Positions 6,552-14,251 of a stretch of DNA of 17,540 bases are shown here, in pieces. The stretch is from Methanolobus sp. UBA118 (lineage in GTDB: Archaea > Halobacteriota > Methanosarcinia > Methanosarcinales > Methanosarcinaceae). The stretch's first letter is position 1, and each line of letters starts with the position of its first letter. Made by a program: the position numbers and the translations under genes. The notes under the pieces are model-generated. The model was not told where the DNA came from. It did no database searches and saw only the letters and a list, made by a program, of their open reading frames with translations. Location: the NCBI GenBank assembly GCA_002508635.1, contig DACO01000168.1:1-17540 (forward strand), in the 5' to 3' direction.

Positions 6552-6576
6552 AGGTTCCACCACTGAAGTGGAACCT
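6552..6576. terminator. Bidirectional hairpin between convergent genes
   Basis: AGGTTCCAC (6552-6560) and GTGGAACCT (6568-6576) form a perfect 9-bp stem with a 7-base loop. It lies in the 51-base gap between the kinase stop (6535) and the DUF1641 stop (6587), which are convergent. Short T-rich stretches follow on both strands. It probably ends or stabilises transcripts from both sides. Confidence 0.6.
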
Positions 6577-6586
6577 GAAAGTATTT

Positions 6587-6952
6587 TCAATCCCCGGCCG
6601 CCCTGCCTATAGCCTTCAACAGCTCCAGCATGATTCCAAGGCCTTTCTGTAAGTCCTCATCCTGCATCTCTTTGAGTAAAGTCGCAACTCCTGCTTTTGG
6701 AGGATCAAGCAGGGCTTTGTCAAGCTGCGGGTCCTGCACTCCTCTCTCGATCACATCCACAAGATCGGTACTGATCATTGCATTGATGAGTTTGAAATAG
6801 ACTGATGCAATCTCAGCCATGCCGTGCGCTGTCTGATCGTTCATATAATCCTGCAGGATCCTTGAGGTTCTTACCAGGTCCAGTAAAGCTTCAACATCCT
6901 CAGGTGCAATTTCAATTCCTGATATCCGGTTAGTAATAACTTCGTCTGACAT
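6587..6952 (-). CDS. DUF1641 family protein
   Basis: A 121-residue acidic, mostly helical protein of the DUF1641 family. The recognisable part is the C-terminal half: LLDPPKAGVATLLKEMQDED, then a hydrophobic helix GLGIMLELLKAIGRA. Members are commonly encoded next to sulfide:quinone oxidoreductase-like flavoproteins, as here, but the biochemical role is not established. No cysteine or other obvious cofactor site is present, so a structural or membrane-anchoring partner role is my guess. Its AGGAGG ribosome site begins right after the stop codon of the flavoprotein gene and the ATG is 12 bases after that stop, so the two are translated from one message. The start codon is well supported. Confidence 0.85.
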   Translation of the reverse strand: MSDEVITNRISGIEIAPEDVEALLDLVRTSRILQDYMNDQTAHGMAEIASVYFKLINAMISTDLVDVIERGVQDPQLDKALLDPPKAGVATLLKEMQDEDLQKGLGIMLELLKAIGRAAGD

Positions 6953-6964
6953 GTCGATTCCTCC

Positions 6965-8155
6965 TCAGAATAATCCCTTAACACTCATGTCCCAGTGGAC
7001 GTGGTAATACATACGATACAGGTACCAGCCCAGCTTTGTTGGCTTGAATGGTGCAGGAGGTACTCCGTATTTCCATGTGGCAATATAGCCTTTACCAGGT
7101 GTGGTCGGAGTTTCGGTATCTGTTATGATCGGACATCCTGTTTCACCCTCATAAGATATTTCCATACCGTTGCCGTAGATCCGGTTAATCAGGTTCTGGC
7201 TCACAGCGATTGCCTGATAATGTGCTCCTATACCTGTCTTGAGAATATCAGCGGGTCCCAGGTCTCCCAGTACATAGACGTTGTCGAAGTTTCCTGCCGG
7301 TCCCCTGTACTGGAGTGTGGCCTTGTCAGCAGGCAGCCATCCCTTATCATCTGTCAGGCCCGAATCTATCAGTGCCTGTGGTGCTTTGTGGGGAGGCACA
7401 GCGATAAGGAGATCATAATTGACCTTTTCCCCGTTCTTTGAGGTGAGTTCCTTATTTGTGGCATCCACACTCGCAAGCTGGAAGTTCCTGATGACCTCTA
7501 CACCCTTTTCCTCGAATTGTCCGCTTACCATCTTATTGAACTCAGGTGGTCCTATGGGTTCCATTGGCCAGACAAGCGTCAATTGTACGTCATCCCTGTT
7601 CTTTTTTATATTACGGAGATAACTGTCAAGCATGAAGGTGAACTTAACAGGTGCACCTGGACACGGTATCGGCATGGAGGCGACAGATATTGCCACTTTT
7701 TCGCCATCCATATTCTTCACAAGGTCCCGCACCTTCAGAGCATCCTCTATTGAAGTATAGAATGTGTTAAGATCGTCAGCAAGCCCCGGAACTGCTTCCA
7801 TGTCGGCTCTGCAGCCCATTGCGATAACAAGGTAGGTGTATCTGTATTTTTTCCCGTCCTTCACGGTAACTTCCCTTTTCTCAAGGTCCACTGCACTAAC
7901 CTCTCCACCCTCTCCGTATATGGATTTCACCCTCGGGCTTATAAGTTTCTTTCTTGGCCGGATAATATCCTCCGGAGTATAGAGATCAAATGGCAGGAAT
8001 GTAAAACCGCCCTGATTTATACTCGTTTTATTCTTATCGAAAACAACTATCTCAAGTTCATCCTTTGCGATTTTGTTCCTGAACTCTCTTGCAAGGATAT
8101 TGGCCACAACCGAGCCGGCATAACCTGCTCCTAATATCAGTACCCGTTCTGTCAT
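6965..8155 (-). CDS. Sulfide:quinone oxidoreductase-like FAD/NAD(P) flavoprotein
   Basis: A 396-residue two-dinucleotide-binding-domain flavoprotein. The N-terminal FAD motif is GAGYAG (9-14), and the second FAD contact is VYVLGDLGP (294-301, D298). Two cysteines lie in the places of the redox pair of sulfide:quinone reductases and flavocytochrome c sulfide dehydrogenases: C165 in PIPCPGAP and C341 in ETGCPI. A third, C115, follows the AMG loop and is probably structural. The C-terminus (WYLYRMYYHVHW) is aromatic and amphipathic and could touch the membrane; no full transmembrane helix is seen. In a methanogen the electron acceptor would have to be methanophenazine or a soluble carrier rather than a quinone; this is inference. 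Sulfide or polysulfide is the most likely substrate, though an NADH dehydrogenase-like role is possible. It is followed by DUF1641, its usual neighbour. The ribosome site is weak (GGGGTT), with TATA-like sequence close upstream. Confidence 0.86.
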   Translation of the reverse strand: MTERVLILGAGYAGSVVANILAREFRNKIAKDELEIVVFDKNKTSINQGGFTFLPFDLYTPEDIIRPRKKLISPRVKSIYGEGGEVSAVDLEKREVTVKDGKKYRYTYLVIAMGCRADMEAVPGLADDLNTFYTSIEDALKVRDLVKNMDGEKVAISVASMPIPCPGAPVKFTFMLDSYLRNIKKNRDDVQLTLVWPMEPIGPPEFNKMVSGQFEEKGVEVIRNFQLASVDATNKELTSKNGEKVNYDLLIAVPPHKAPQALIDSGLTDDKGWLPADKATLQYRGPAGNFDNVYVLGDLGPADILKTGIGAHYQAIAVSQNLINRIYGNGMEISYEGETGCPIITDTETPTTPGKGYIATWKYGVPPAPFKPTKLGWYLYRMYYHVHWDMSVKGLF

Positions 8156-8235
8156 TATATAACCCCAATTAAATTGAGTCTTTAATTGATATATTAACTA
8201 CGTTACTGATGTATTTTGACAGTTATATTTAAGAG
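8156..8235 (-). promoter_or_regulatory. Promoter region of the SQR-like/DUF1641 operon
   Basis: AT-rich sequence upstream of the flavoprotein ATG. Two TATA-like elements read on the minus strand: TTAATATATC (about 8188-8197), which would give a leader of roughly 10-20 bases, and TTAAATATAAC (about 8222-8232), which would give a longer one. I cannot choose between them. The remainder of the gap up to 8300 shows no gene. Confidence 0.4.
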
Positions 8236-8344
8236 AATTGAAGTACGTACAAATATTGAAGATTTCAGAAGTTTAACAGTGTGAACGTAATCTTTAATCA
8301 AAGACTACCGTCTTCAATAAAAAATTCAAAAGAAGAGTTGGGGT

Positions 8345-8401
8345 GTTACAGAAGATTCTGTAACGTTTTAAGGTGTATAGTTATTGTAAACAATAACTAT
8401 A
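8345..8401 (-). terminator. Two tandem hairpins ending the rpo/translation operon
   Basis: Read on the minus strand after the rps10 stop: the first hairpin (8401-8376) has perfect 11-bp arms, TATAGTTATTG and CAATAACTATA, with a 4-base loop. The second (8364-8345) has 9-bp arms, GTTACAGAA and TTCTGTAAC, with a 2-base loop. T-rich sequence follows (about 8335-8310, including TTCTTTTGAATTTTTTATTG). Position and T-tracts fit a transcription terminator or a 3'-end stabilising structure. Confidence 0.65.
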
Positions 8402-8407
8402 GTGTTT

Positions 8408-8719
8408 TTAGTTCTGTAATACTATCTCAATGTTGATGTCCTTTGGGACCTGAATGCGCATGAGCTGCCTGAGTGCACGTTCATCGGCTGCAATGTCGAT
8501 GAGTCTCTTGTGTACGCGCATTTCCCAGTGATCCCATGTAGCGGTTCCGTCGCCACTTGGACTCTTCCTGACCGGTACTACCATCTTTTTGGTAGGTAGC
8601 GGGACCGGTCCTGAGATACTTACCCCTGTTCTGTCCGCAATTGCTTTTACCTGTTCGCAGACTCCGTCCAGGTTTACCGGGCTGATCCCTGATAATCTTA
8701 TTCTTGCTTTCTGTGACAT
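8408..8719 (-). CDS. rps10: 30S ribosomal protein S10 (archaeal uS10)
   Basis: Component of the small subunit head near the tRNA sites. The 103-residue product MSQKARIRLSG..., with ISGPVPLPTKK in the middle and VPKDINIEI at the end, is a normal archaeal uS10. An in-frame ATG six bases further upstream (8725) exists, but AGGGG abuts it directly, whereas it lies 6 bases from the ATG at 8719. The latter also gives the usual MSQKARI N-terminus, so I use 8719. It is the last gene of the operon, 35 bases after tuf. That gap contains a run of eight Ts on the coding strand (8738-8731), which might reduce read-through. Confidence 0.96.
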   Translation of the reverse strand: MSQKARIRLSGISPVNLDGVCEQVKAIADRTGVSISGPVPLPTKKMVVPVRKSPSGDGTATWDHWEMRVHKRLIDIAADERALRQLMRIQVPKDINIEIVLQN

Positions 8720-8754
8720 GTTCATCCCCTAAAAAAAAGGAATAGTAGAGTGTC

Positions 8755-10023
8755 TTATTTCTGTTGGACACTCATGCACATGCCAGCTGCAATGGTCATA
8801 CCCATATCACGGATGGCGAACCTTCCGAGCTGTGGGATTTCCTTCACTGGCTCGATTACCATTGGCCTTGTTGGCTTTACGGTAATGATTGCTGCATCTC
8901 CTGCCTTGATGAAGGTTGGATTCTCTTCCTTGACCTGACCTGACTTTGGATCAAGCTTCTTGTTGAGTCCGAGAAGTGTACATGCGGTCTGTGCAGTGTG
9001 GCAGTGGAATACCGGTGTGTATCCTACTGTGATCGCGGATGGGTGCTGGAGCACTACGATCTGTGCGGTGAACTCGTCTGCAACTGATGGGGGGTTGTCG
9101 CTAGGACCACAGACATCTCCTCTGCGGACATCGTTCTTACCTACACCTCTTACGTTCCATCCGATGTTGTCACCAGGTGTTGCCTGTGGGGCTTCTTCGT
9201 GGTGCATCTCGATTGACTTGACTTCTCCACCGGAGCCGCTTGGGTTGAAGACGACATTGTCTCCCTTCTTCATGATACCTGTCTCTACTCTGCCTACAGG
9301 TACGGTTCCGATACCTGAGATGGTATATGCGTCCTGTACAGGTATCCTGAGTGGAAGCTTGTCTGGCTTCTCTGGTTCCTGGAGTGCGTTGAGTGACTCA
9401 AGGATGGATGGGCCGGTGTACCATGGTGTGTTCTCACTTGGGCCTGAGATGTTGTCACCCTCGAATGCTGAGGTTGGGATGAACGGAACATCTGCTGCCT
9501 TGAATCCTACCATACCGAGGAGCTGGCTGACATCTTTCTTTACCTGGTTGTACCTGTCCTCGCTGTATTGTGCTGCGTCCATCTTGTTCACAGCAATGAT
9601 AAGCTGGTTGATACCGAGTGTCCTTGAAAGGAACACGTGCTCCTTTGTCTGGGCCATTACACCGTCAGGTGCTGCTACTACAAGAATAGCTGCATCAGCC
9701 TGGGATGCACCAGTGATCATGTTCTTTACGAAGTCACGGTGACCTGGACAGTCCACAATGGTGAAATAGTACTTGTCAGTGTCGAATCTCTTGTGAGCGA
9801 TATCGATTGTGATACCTCTCTCACGCTCTTCTTTCAGGGAGTCCATTACCCATGCGAAAGCGAAGGATTCTTTTCCTTTTTCTCTTGCTTCGGCCTTGTA
9901 TTTCTCGATCAGGTGAGCAGGTACTGCTCCTGTCTCGAACATCAATCTACCGACAAGTGTGGACTTGCCGTGGTCAATGTGACCGATAACCGCTAAGTTC
10001 ATGTGTGGTTTATCAGCTGCCAT
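8755..10023 (-). CDS. tuf: Translation elongation factor EF-1alpha (aEF1A)
   Basis: GTPase that delivers aminoacyl-tRNA to the ribosomal A site. The 422-residue protein has all G motifs: GHIDHGKS (14-21), RGITID in switch I (69-74), DCPGH (91-95) and NKMD (146-149), followed by the two beta-barrel domains (VGRVETGIMKKGD, then MVIEPVKEIPQLGRFAIRDMG at the end). Length and sequence fit methanosarcinal EF-1alpha. The ATG has an AGGAG ribosome site 8-10 bases upstream. It is preceded by a 119-base gap that may carry an extra promoter, allowing expression above the rest of the operon. Confidence 0.98.
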   Translation of the reverse strand: MAADKPHMNLAVIGHIDHGKSTLVGRLMFETGAVPAHLIEKYKAEAREKGKESFAFAWVMDSLKEERERGITIDIAHKRFDTDKYYFTIVDCPGHRDFVKNMITGASQADAAILVVAAPDGVMAQTKEHVFLSRTLGINQLIIAVNKMDAAQYSEDRYNQVKKDVSQLLGMVGFKAADVPFIPTSAFEGDNISGPSENTPWYTGPSILESLNALQEPEKPDKLPLRIPVQDAYTISGIGTVPVGRVETGIMKKGDNVVFNPSGSGGEVKSIEMHHEEAPQATPGDNIGWNVRGVGKNDVRRGDVCGPSDNPPSVADEFTAQIVVLQHPSAITVGYTPVFHCHTAQTACTLLGLNKKLDPKSGQVKEENPTFIKAGDAAIITVKPTRPMVIEPVKEIPQLGRFAIRDMGMTIAAGMCMSVQQK

Positions 10024-10142
10024 TTTAAATATCTCCTTTATTGATTTATAATTACTTCAATTTGATTTGTCCTAATAGATGTTTTCACGTTTAAACCTTT
10101 CTGACGAAAGGGGGGATTGCAGACGTGCTGCAGTTCCCACAA
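10024..10142 (-). promoter_or_regulatory. EF-2/EF-1alpha spacer with hairpins and a possible internal promoter
   Basis: Read on the minus strand, two small inverted repeats follow the EF-2 stop: TGCAG/CTGCA (about 10118-10132) and CCTTTC/GAAAGG (10096-10111). The second runs into AAAGGTTTAAACG, which looks like a BRE plus TATA-type element. A second TATA-like stretch, AATTATAAATC, is at about 10043-10053. This would suit partial termination after EF-2 and a separate tuf promoter. By-eye assignment only. Confidence 0.35.
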
Positions 10143-12335
10143 TTACTGACTCAGGAAGTCAGATGCCTGTGGAAGCTCCTTCTTCAATCCCTTTCTCTCT
10201 CTTATGGAACCGACGATCTCGCTGTTCAGGTTTGCTGGAAGTGTGTCAAATCCTGCGAACTCGGTACTCCACATCGCGCGTCCCTCGGTTGCGGACCTGA
10301 TGTCTCCTGCGAAACCGAACAACTCTGCTACAGGTGCCTTGGACTCTATGATGGTCATGTCACCCTCTGCTGTCATGTTGATGATGATTCCACGACGTCC
10401 CTGGATCTCCTTGGTAGCTCCGCCCATCTGTTCCTGGGGTACCTGGATGAATACCTTCTGGTATGGTTCAAGGAGTGTGTCATCTGCCATGAGCATTGCA
10501 GCCTGGATTGCCTGCCTTGATGCAGGGATTACCTGTGCAGGTCCTCTGTGTACCGCGTCTTCGTGAAGCTTGGCATCGACCAGTTTGACCTTTACGCCCA
10601 TACATGGCTCTCTTGAGAGAGGTCCTGCCTTCATTACCTCTACGAATCCTTCAAGGATGAGTTCCATGGTTTCGTTCAGGTGCTGGATACCCTTGGTCAT
10701 ATCGAGGTAAACATTACTCTCGTAGATATCGACTATGCCCTTAGCTTCATCTTTATCCATACCGGCTTCCATGAGCTTCTCTCTGCGCTCGAGTTCCGGC
10801 ATGCGCATTGAAACCTCTCCACTGCGGATGAGTTTCCTGACATCTTCCGAGAGTGGTTCGACGATAACGTAGAATCTGTTGTGCCTGTTTGGTGATTTAC
10901 CTTCAACAGGGCCTGCTCCGGCGCGTATGGTTTCACGATATACTACGATCGGTGGGGTTGTTGTGATCTCAACGTTCTTGTCACGCTGGATCCTGTGGCC
11001 GATGACCTCAAGGTGAAGTTCGCCCATACCTGCCATCAGGTGTTCACCGGTCTCTTCATTAAGTGTGATACTGAGTGTGGGGTCTTCCTTTGCTACCTGT
11101 CTGAGTACGTCGACAAGTTTTGGAAGGTCCTTCATGTGTTTTGCTTCCACAGCCACTGTGACTACAGGTTCGCTGGCGTGTGTAATACTCTCGAACGGCG
11201 TCATTCCGTCAAGGCTGGTTACTGTTGAACCGACGATAGCGTCCTTAAGACCTGTTACTGCTGCAATGTTACCTGCAGGGATGTTCTCCACTTCGATCCT
11301 TTCCGGACCCATAAAGATACCTACCTGCTGGATCCTGTTCTTCTTTGCAGCACCTGATACGAACACTTCCATACCACGTGAGAGTGAACCACTGAACAGT
11401 CTTCCGGTTGCGACTTCTCCTGCGTGTGGGTCCATTGAGATGTCTGTGACCATGAACGCAAGGTCCCCTTCGTCATCAGCATTCTTCATGGACTGTCCGA
11501 TCTCGGATTTCCTGTCACCGTGCCAGATTACACTGACCCTGTCTTCCTGTGCCTGGATCGGGCTTGGAAGGAACCTGATGACCATGTCGTTAACTGCTTC
11601 ATGAAGCGGGCATTTCTCAGCCAGTGACTTCATGTCCTCGTCACGACAGAAATTGTAAACATCATTGAAACTGATGCCGGTCTTCTGCATCATAGGGACA
11701 CTGATAGCCCAGTTGTACAGAGCTGAACCAAATGCGACAGTACCTTCTGCTGCGTCGACTCTCCATCCTGCCTTGTAGCGCTCTTCGTTCATTCCCTTGA
11801 TAAGCTTGTTCACGTGATCGATCAGCTTACCGAGCCTGATCTGCATCTCCTGTGAATCGACCTTGAGCTCATTGATGAGACGGTCTACCTTGTTTATGAA
11901 CAGTACTGGCTTTACGTGTTCCTTGAGTGCCTGCCTGAGTACGGTCTCGGTCTGTGGCATCGTACCTTCTACTGCATCGATAACCACTACTGCTCCGTCC
12001 ACAGCACGCATTGCACGTGTTACGTCACCACCGAAGTCTACGTGACCCGGTGTGTCGATAAGGTTGATGAGGTAGTCATCTCCATCGAACTCGTGCACCA
12101 TGGATACGTTGGACGAGTCGATTGTAATACCTCTTTCCTGTTCCTCTTCATCTGAGTCCATGAAGAGCTGCCTGCCTGCAAGTTCCTTTGAGATCATGCC
12201 GGCACCGGCGAGGATATTATCTGATAATGTGGTCTTACCGTGGTCAATATGTGCAACAATACCTATGTTACGAATCATTTCTGGTTCTTTCATAAGCGCT
12301 GTGACACGCTCAACCATCTTCTTTCTTCTACCCAT
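10143..12335 (-). CDS. fusA: Translation elongation factor EF-2
   Basis: GTPase that moves tRNA and mRNA through the ribosome after peptide bond formation. The 730-residue archaeal form starts MGRRKKMVERV, as in other methanosarcinas. G motifs: AHIDHGKT (28-35), QERGITID (66-73), DTPGH (94-98) and NKVD (148-151). Domain IV contains HEDAVHRGPAQ, in which H596 is the expected diphthamide-modified histidine. The modification itself would need Dph enzymes encoded elsewhere. An AGGTAA ribosome site lies upstream of the ATG. It is placed 44 bases after rps7 in the classic str-type order. Confidence 0.98.
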   Translation of the reverse strand: MGRRKKMVERVTALMKEPEMIRNIGIVAHIDHGKTTLSDNILAGAGMISKELAGRQLFMDSDEEEQERGITIDSSNVSMVHEFDGDDYLINLIDTPGHVDFGGDVTRAMRAVDGAVVVIDAVEGTMPQTETVLRQALKEHVKPVLFINKVDRLINELKVDSQEMQIRLGKLIDHVNKLIKGMNEERYKAGWRVDAAEGTVAFGSALYNWAISVPMMQKTGISFNDVYNFCRDEDMKSLAEKCPLHEAVNDMVIRFLPSPIQAQEDRVSVIWHGDRKSEIGQSMKNADDEGDLAFMVTDISMDPHAGEVATGRLFSGSLSRGMEVFVSGAAKKNRIQQVGIFMGPERIEVENIPAGNIAAVTGLKDAIVGSTVTSLDGMTPFESITHASEPVVTVAVEAKHMKDLPKLVDVLRQVAKEDPTLSITLNEETGEHLMAGMGELHLEVIGHRIQRDKNVEITTTPPIVVYRETIRAGAGPVEGKSPNRHNRFYVIVEPLSEDVRKLIRSGEVSMRMPELERREKLMEAGMDKDEAKGIVDIYESNVYLDMTKGIQHLNETMELILEGFVEVMKAGPLSREPCMGVKVKLVDAKLHEDAVHRGPAQVIPASRQAIQAAMLMADDTLLEPYQKVFIQVPQEQMGGATKEIQGRRGIIINMTAEGDMTIIESKAPVAELFGFAGDIRSATEGRAMWSTEFAGFDTLPANLNSEIVGSIRERKGLKKELPQASDFLSQ

Positions 12336-12379
12336 GTTAATTACCTGAATCTAGTTTTGCCTGAAATAAAAGATCAGCG

Positions 12380-12940
12380 TTAACGTGCTGCCTTTGCTAC
12401 TCTTTCCTTTGCATCTTTCCTGTTGATCGAGAAGCACTTAGCATCGCGGTTTGAAGCAGCGATAAGCTCTGATGCAAGGCAGGAGGCTGCACTCTTTCTT
12501 GATTTGTAAGATGCCTGGTTGGCACCCATTGTAATATATCTAAGTGCAGTGTCCACACGCCTCTGTGATGATGTGTCTACCGCCTTTGGTACGGATATAC
12601 CACCGTACTTGAGCCTGACGACCTCTTCTCTTGGTCCCGCGTTGGCAATAGCCTCCACAAGTACCTGTACAGGATTCTTCTCTGTCTTTGAGTTAATGAT
12701 GTCAAAGGCCTCGTCAACTATCCTGAGTGCGGTCTGCTTCTGGCCTGTGTTCTGCTCATTGCGCATTACATTGTTCACCAGACGCTCGACAATGGATATG
12801 TCGGACTTGTTGAACTGCTGCCTGGCATGCTTTCCATTGCTGTGTGGAAGGATCACAGGGTCTAAGTTCACATAGCTCTTGATTCCCTGATCTGCGACTT
12901 CGACCTCTGCGAAATCCCATTTGCCGAATAACTTGATCAT
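12380..12940 (-). CDS. rps7: 30S ribosomal protein S7 (archaeal uS7)
   Basis: Primary binder of the 3' major domain of 16S rRNA, shaping the head of the small subunit. The 186-residue protein has the archaeal N-terminal extension (MIKLFGKWDFAEVEV) and the conserved core TALRIVDEAFDIINSKT, NPVQVLVEAIANAGPREE and RRVDTALRYITMGA. The ATG at 12940 lies 5 bases after the rps12 stop. Its AGGAG ribosome site is inside the end of rps12, indicating translational coupling. Confidence 0.97.
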   Translation of the reverse strand: MIKLFGKWDFAEVEVADQGIKSYVNLDPVILPHSNGKHARQQFNKSDISIVERLVNNVMRNEQNTGQKQTALRIVDEAFDIINSKTEKNPVQVLVEAIANAGPREEVVRLKYGGISVPKAVDTSSQRRVDTALRYITMGANQASYKSRKSAASCLASELIAASNRDAKCFSINRKDAKERVAKAAR

Positions 12941-12945
12941 ATGAA

Positions 12946-13374
12946 TTATCTCCTTGGTTTTTCTTTGCGGCCGATGACCATCTCATTGAGGGATACGTTG
13001 TTCACTTCGATGACCTTGAAACGTACACCGGGAATATCACCCTTTGCACCACCCATGCGGCCACCAATCCTTTCGACTGTGACCTCATCGTGCTCATCAA
13101 TGAAGTTAATGGCACCGTCACCAGGGCAGAAAGCTGTCGCCTGACGACCGTTCTTGATCAATTGTATTCTTACACATTTCCTGATAGCCGAGTTCGGCTG
13201 TTTTGCTTCTACACCCACTTTCTCAAGTACGATGCCCCTTCCCTGAGGTGCTCCTCCGAGAGGGTCAGCTTTAACGTCAAGACCCAGTGCACGTCTGTTA
13301 TACCTTGGGTCCTTCCACCTTGCATTCTTGCGAACGCGCTTGAGGGTGTGAGCTGCATATTTTCCATTTGGCAT
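12946..13374 (-). CDS. rps12: 30S ribosomal protein S12 (archaeal uS12)
   Basis: Decoding-centre protein of the small subunit. At 142 residues it has the archaeal length. KQPNSAIRKC (58-67) is the universally conserved loop near the A site, followed by PGDGAINFIDEHDEV and GGRMGGAKGDIPGVRFKV. An excellent GGAGG ribosome site precedes the ATG by about 9 bases, within the short spacer after nusA. Confidence 0.98.
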   Translation of the reverse strand: MPNGKYAAHTLKRVRKNARWKDPRYNRRALGLDVKADPLGGAPQGRGIVLEKVGVEAKQPNSAIRKCVRIQLIKNGRQATAFCPGDGAINFIDEHDEVTVERIGGRMGGAKGDIPGVRFKVIEVNNVSLNEMVIGRKEKPRR

Positions 13375-13422
13375 TAATTATGTCCTCCGATTATGTATTA
13401 TTGTGAGTTGGCTTTGCAATTG

Positions 13423-13848
13423 TCATTGCAGGATAACGTCATCTATATCATGATGCCTTTTAGCAACAAGCTTGACCTTTTCTATATTCTTTCCATTCCG
13501 TCCAATGGCAAGCCCCTTGTCCTTATTGGATACTTCTACATAAGCTAATCGCTTGTTGTTCCGGTTCACGATATTGACTGATTTAACAGTTACCGGGCCG
13601 AATGCATTTTTGATGAATGTGACAGGTTCTTCTGAGTATTCTACAAGATCGATATGCTTATCCACAGTTTTTTTCATCCGGTTTATGTGATCTCCGTTCT
13701 TTCCGATGGCAGCGCCCATGTCGCCTGCCTTGATCACGTATATTATGCGTCCGTCATCGATTATACAATCCCTGACAGTTGCTCCGGTCAGTTTTTCAAA
13801 TAATGCAATATATCTGATCCCTTCTGTAGACAGCTTGATCTCACTCAA
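13423..13848 (-). CDS. nusA: NusA-like transcription factor with two KH domains
   Basis: Archaeal NusA is a short RNA-binding protein made only of the two KH domains of bacterial NusA, probably acting in transcription elongation or termination. Seen: GKNG in the first KH loop (about 49-52) and GRNG in the second (about 116-119), each in a GxxG context (GAAIGKNGDHI and GLAIGRNGKNI). No ATG is available. Two in-frame TTG codons exist at 13857 and 13848. GGGAG touches the first and is 9 bases from the second, which also gives the familiar N-terminus MSEIKLSTEGIRYIALFEKLTG. I therefore use 13848 (141 residues). It sits between rpl30e and rps12, the standard archaeal order. Confidence 0.95.
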   Translation of the reverse strand: MSEIKLSTEGIRYIALFEKLTGATVRDCIIDDGRIIYVIKAGDMGAAIGKNGDHINRMKKTVDKHIDLVEYSEEPVTFIKNAFGPVTVKSVNIVNRNNKRLAYVEVSNKDKGLAIGRNGKNIEKVKLVAKRHHDIDDVILQ

Positions 13849-13864
13849 GTAAGGCAACTCCCTT

Positions 13865-14152
13865 TTAAGATGCAGCTAATATGTCAGATTCGCCACTGTC
13901 AAGAATGGCCATTGCTGCAATGATGAAAGGTTTACCGCATGCAGGTCCGAGTTCGGTTCCGGGACCCGGGTAATTCAGTACAGGTACGTCTGTACTCTCA
14001 ACTTTCTCTCTTATTTCCTGCGGACAGTTAGCCGCAAGTACTACCATCTTCGCTTCATTCTTCTCAGCAGCATCAACGGTCCGGTTAGAGCCGATAATGA
14101 CCTTTCCGGTCCTGATGACCTTGATAAGTGCTTTATCAATGTTAATATCCAT
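13865..14152 (-). CDS. rpl30e: 50S ribosomal protein L30e (eL30, L7Ae-type fold)
   Basis: A 95-residue RNA-binding protein of the L30e/L7Ae fold: LIKVIRTGKVIIGSNRTVDAAEKNEAKMVVLAANCP, then LNYPGPGTELGPACGKPF, the family signature. It binds kink-turn-like RNA in the large subunit. The operon position between rpoA2 and nusA is diagnostic. The ribosome site is poor (TTGATG), and a TATA-like element (GATTATAAATG, about 14167-14177) lies only some 20 bases upstream, so a second, near-leaderless transcript is possible. Confidence 0.95.
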   Translation of the reverse strand: MDINIDKALIKVIRTGKVIIGSNRTVDAAEKNEAKMVVLAANCPQEIREKVESTDVPVLNYPGPGTELGPACGKPFIIAAMAILDSGESDILAAS

Positions 14153-14251
14153 TTACATCAACTCATTTATAATCAATTTGAGATTTGTATTCTAATAAAT
14201 GATTCCTTATATGTACTTTCTGGTTGTTCTTCCCAAGTTACATCATATTGT

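Noticed and set aside
8243..8250. GTACGTAC palindrome in the spacer upstream of the SQR-like gene
   Set aside because: Too short and isolated to support an operator, and not placed at a convincing promoter element.
8723..8725. Upstream ATG of rps10
   Set aside because: The AGGGG ribosome site directly abuts it; the ATG at 8719 has correct spacing and the usual N-terminus.
8960..9742. 260-residue plus-strand open frame over EF-1alpha
   Set aside because: Long only because of the biased codon use of the strongly expressed gene on the other strand; no family resemblance.
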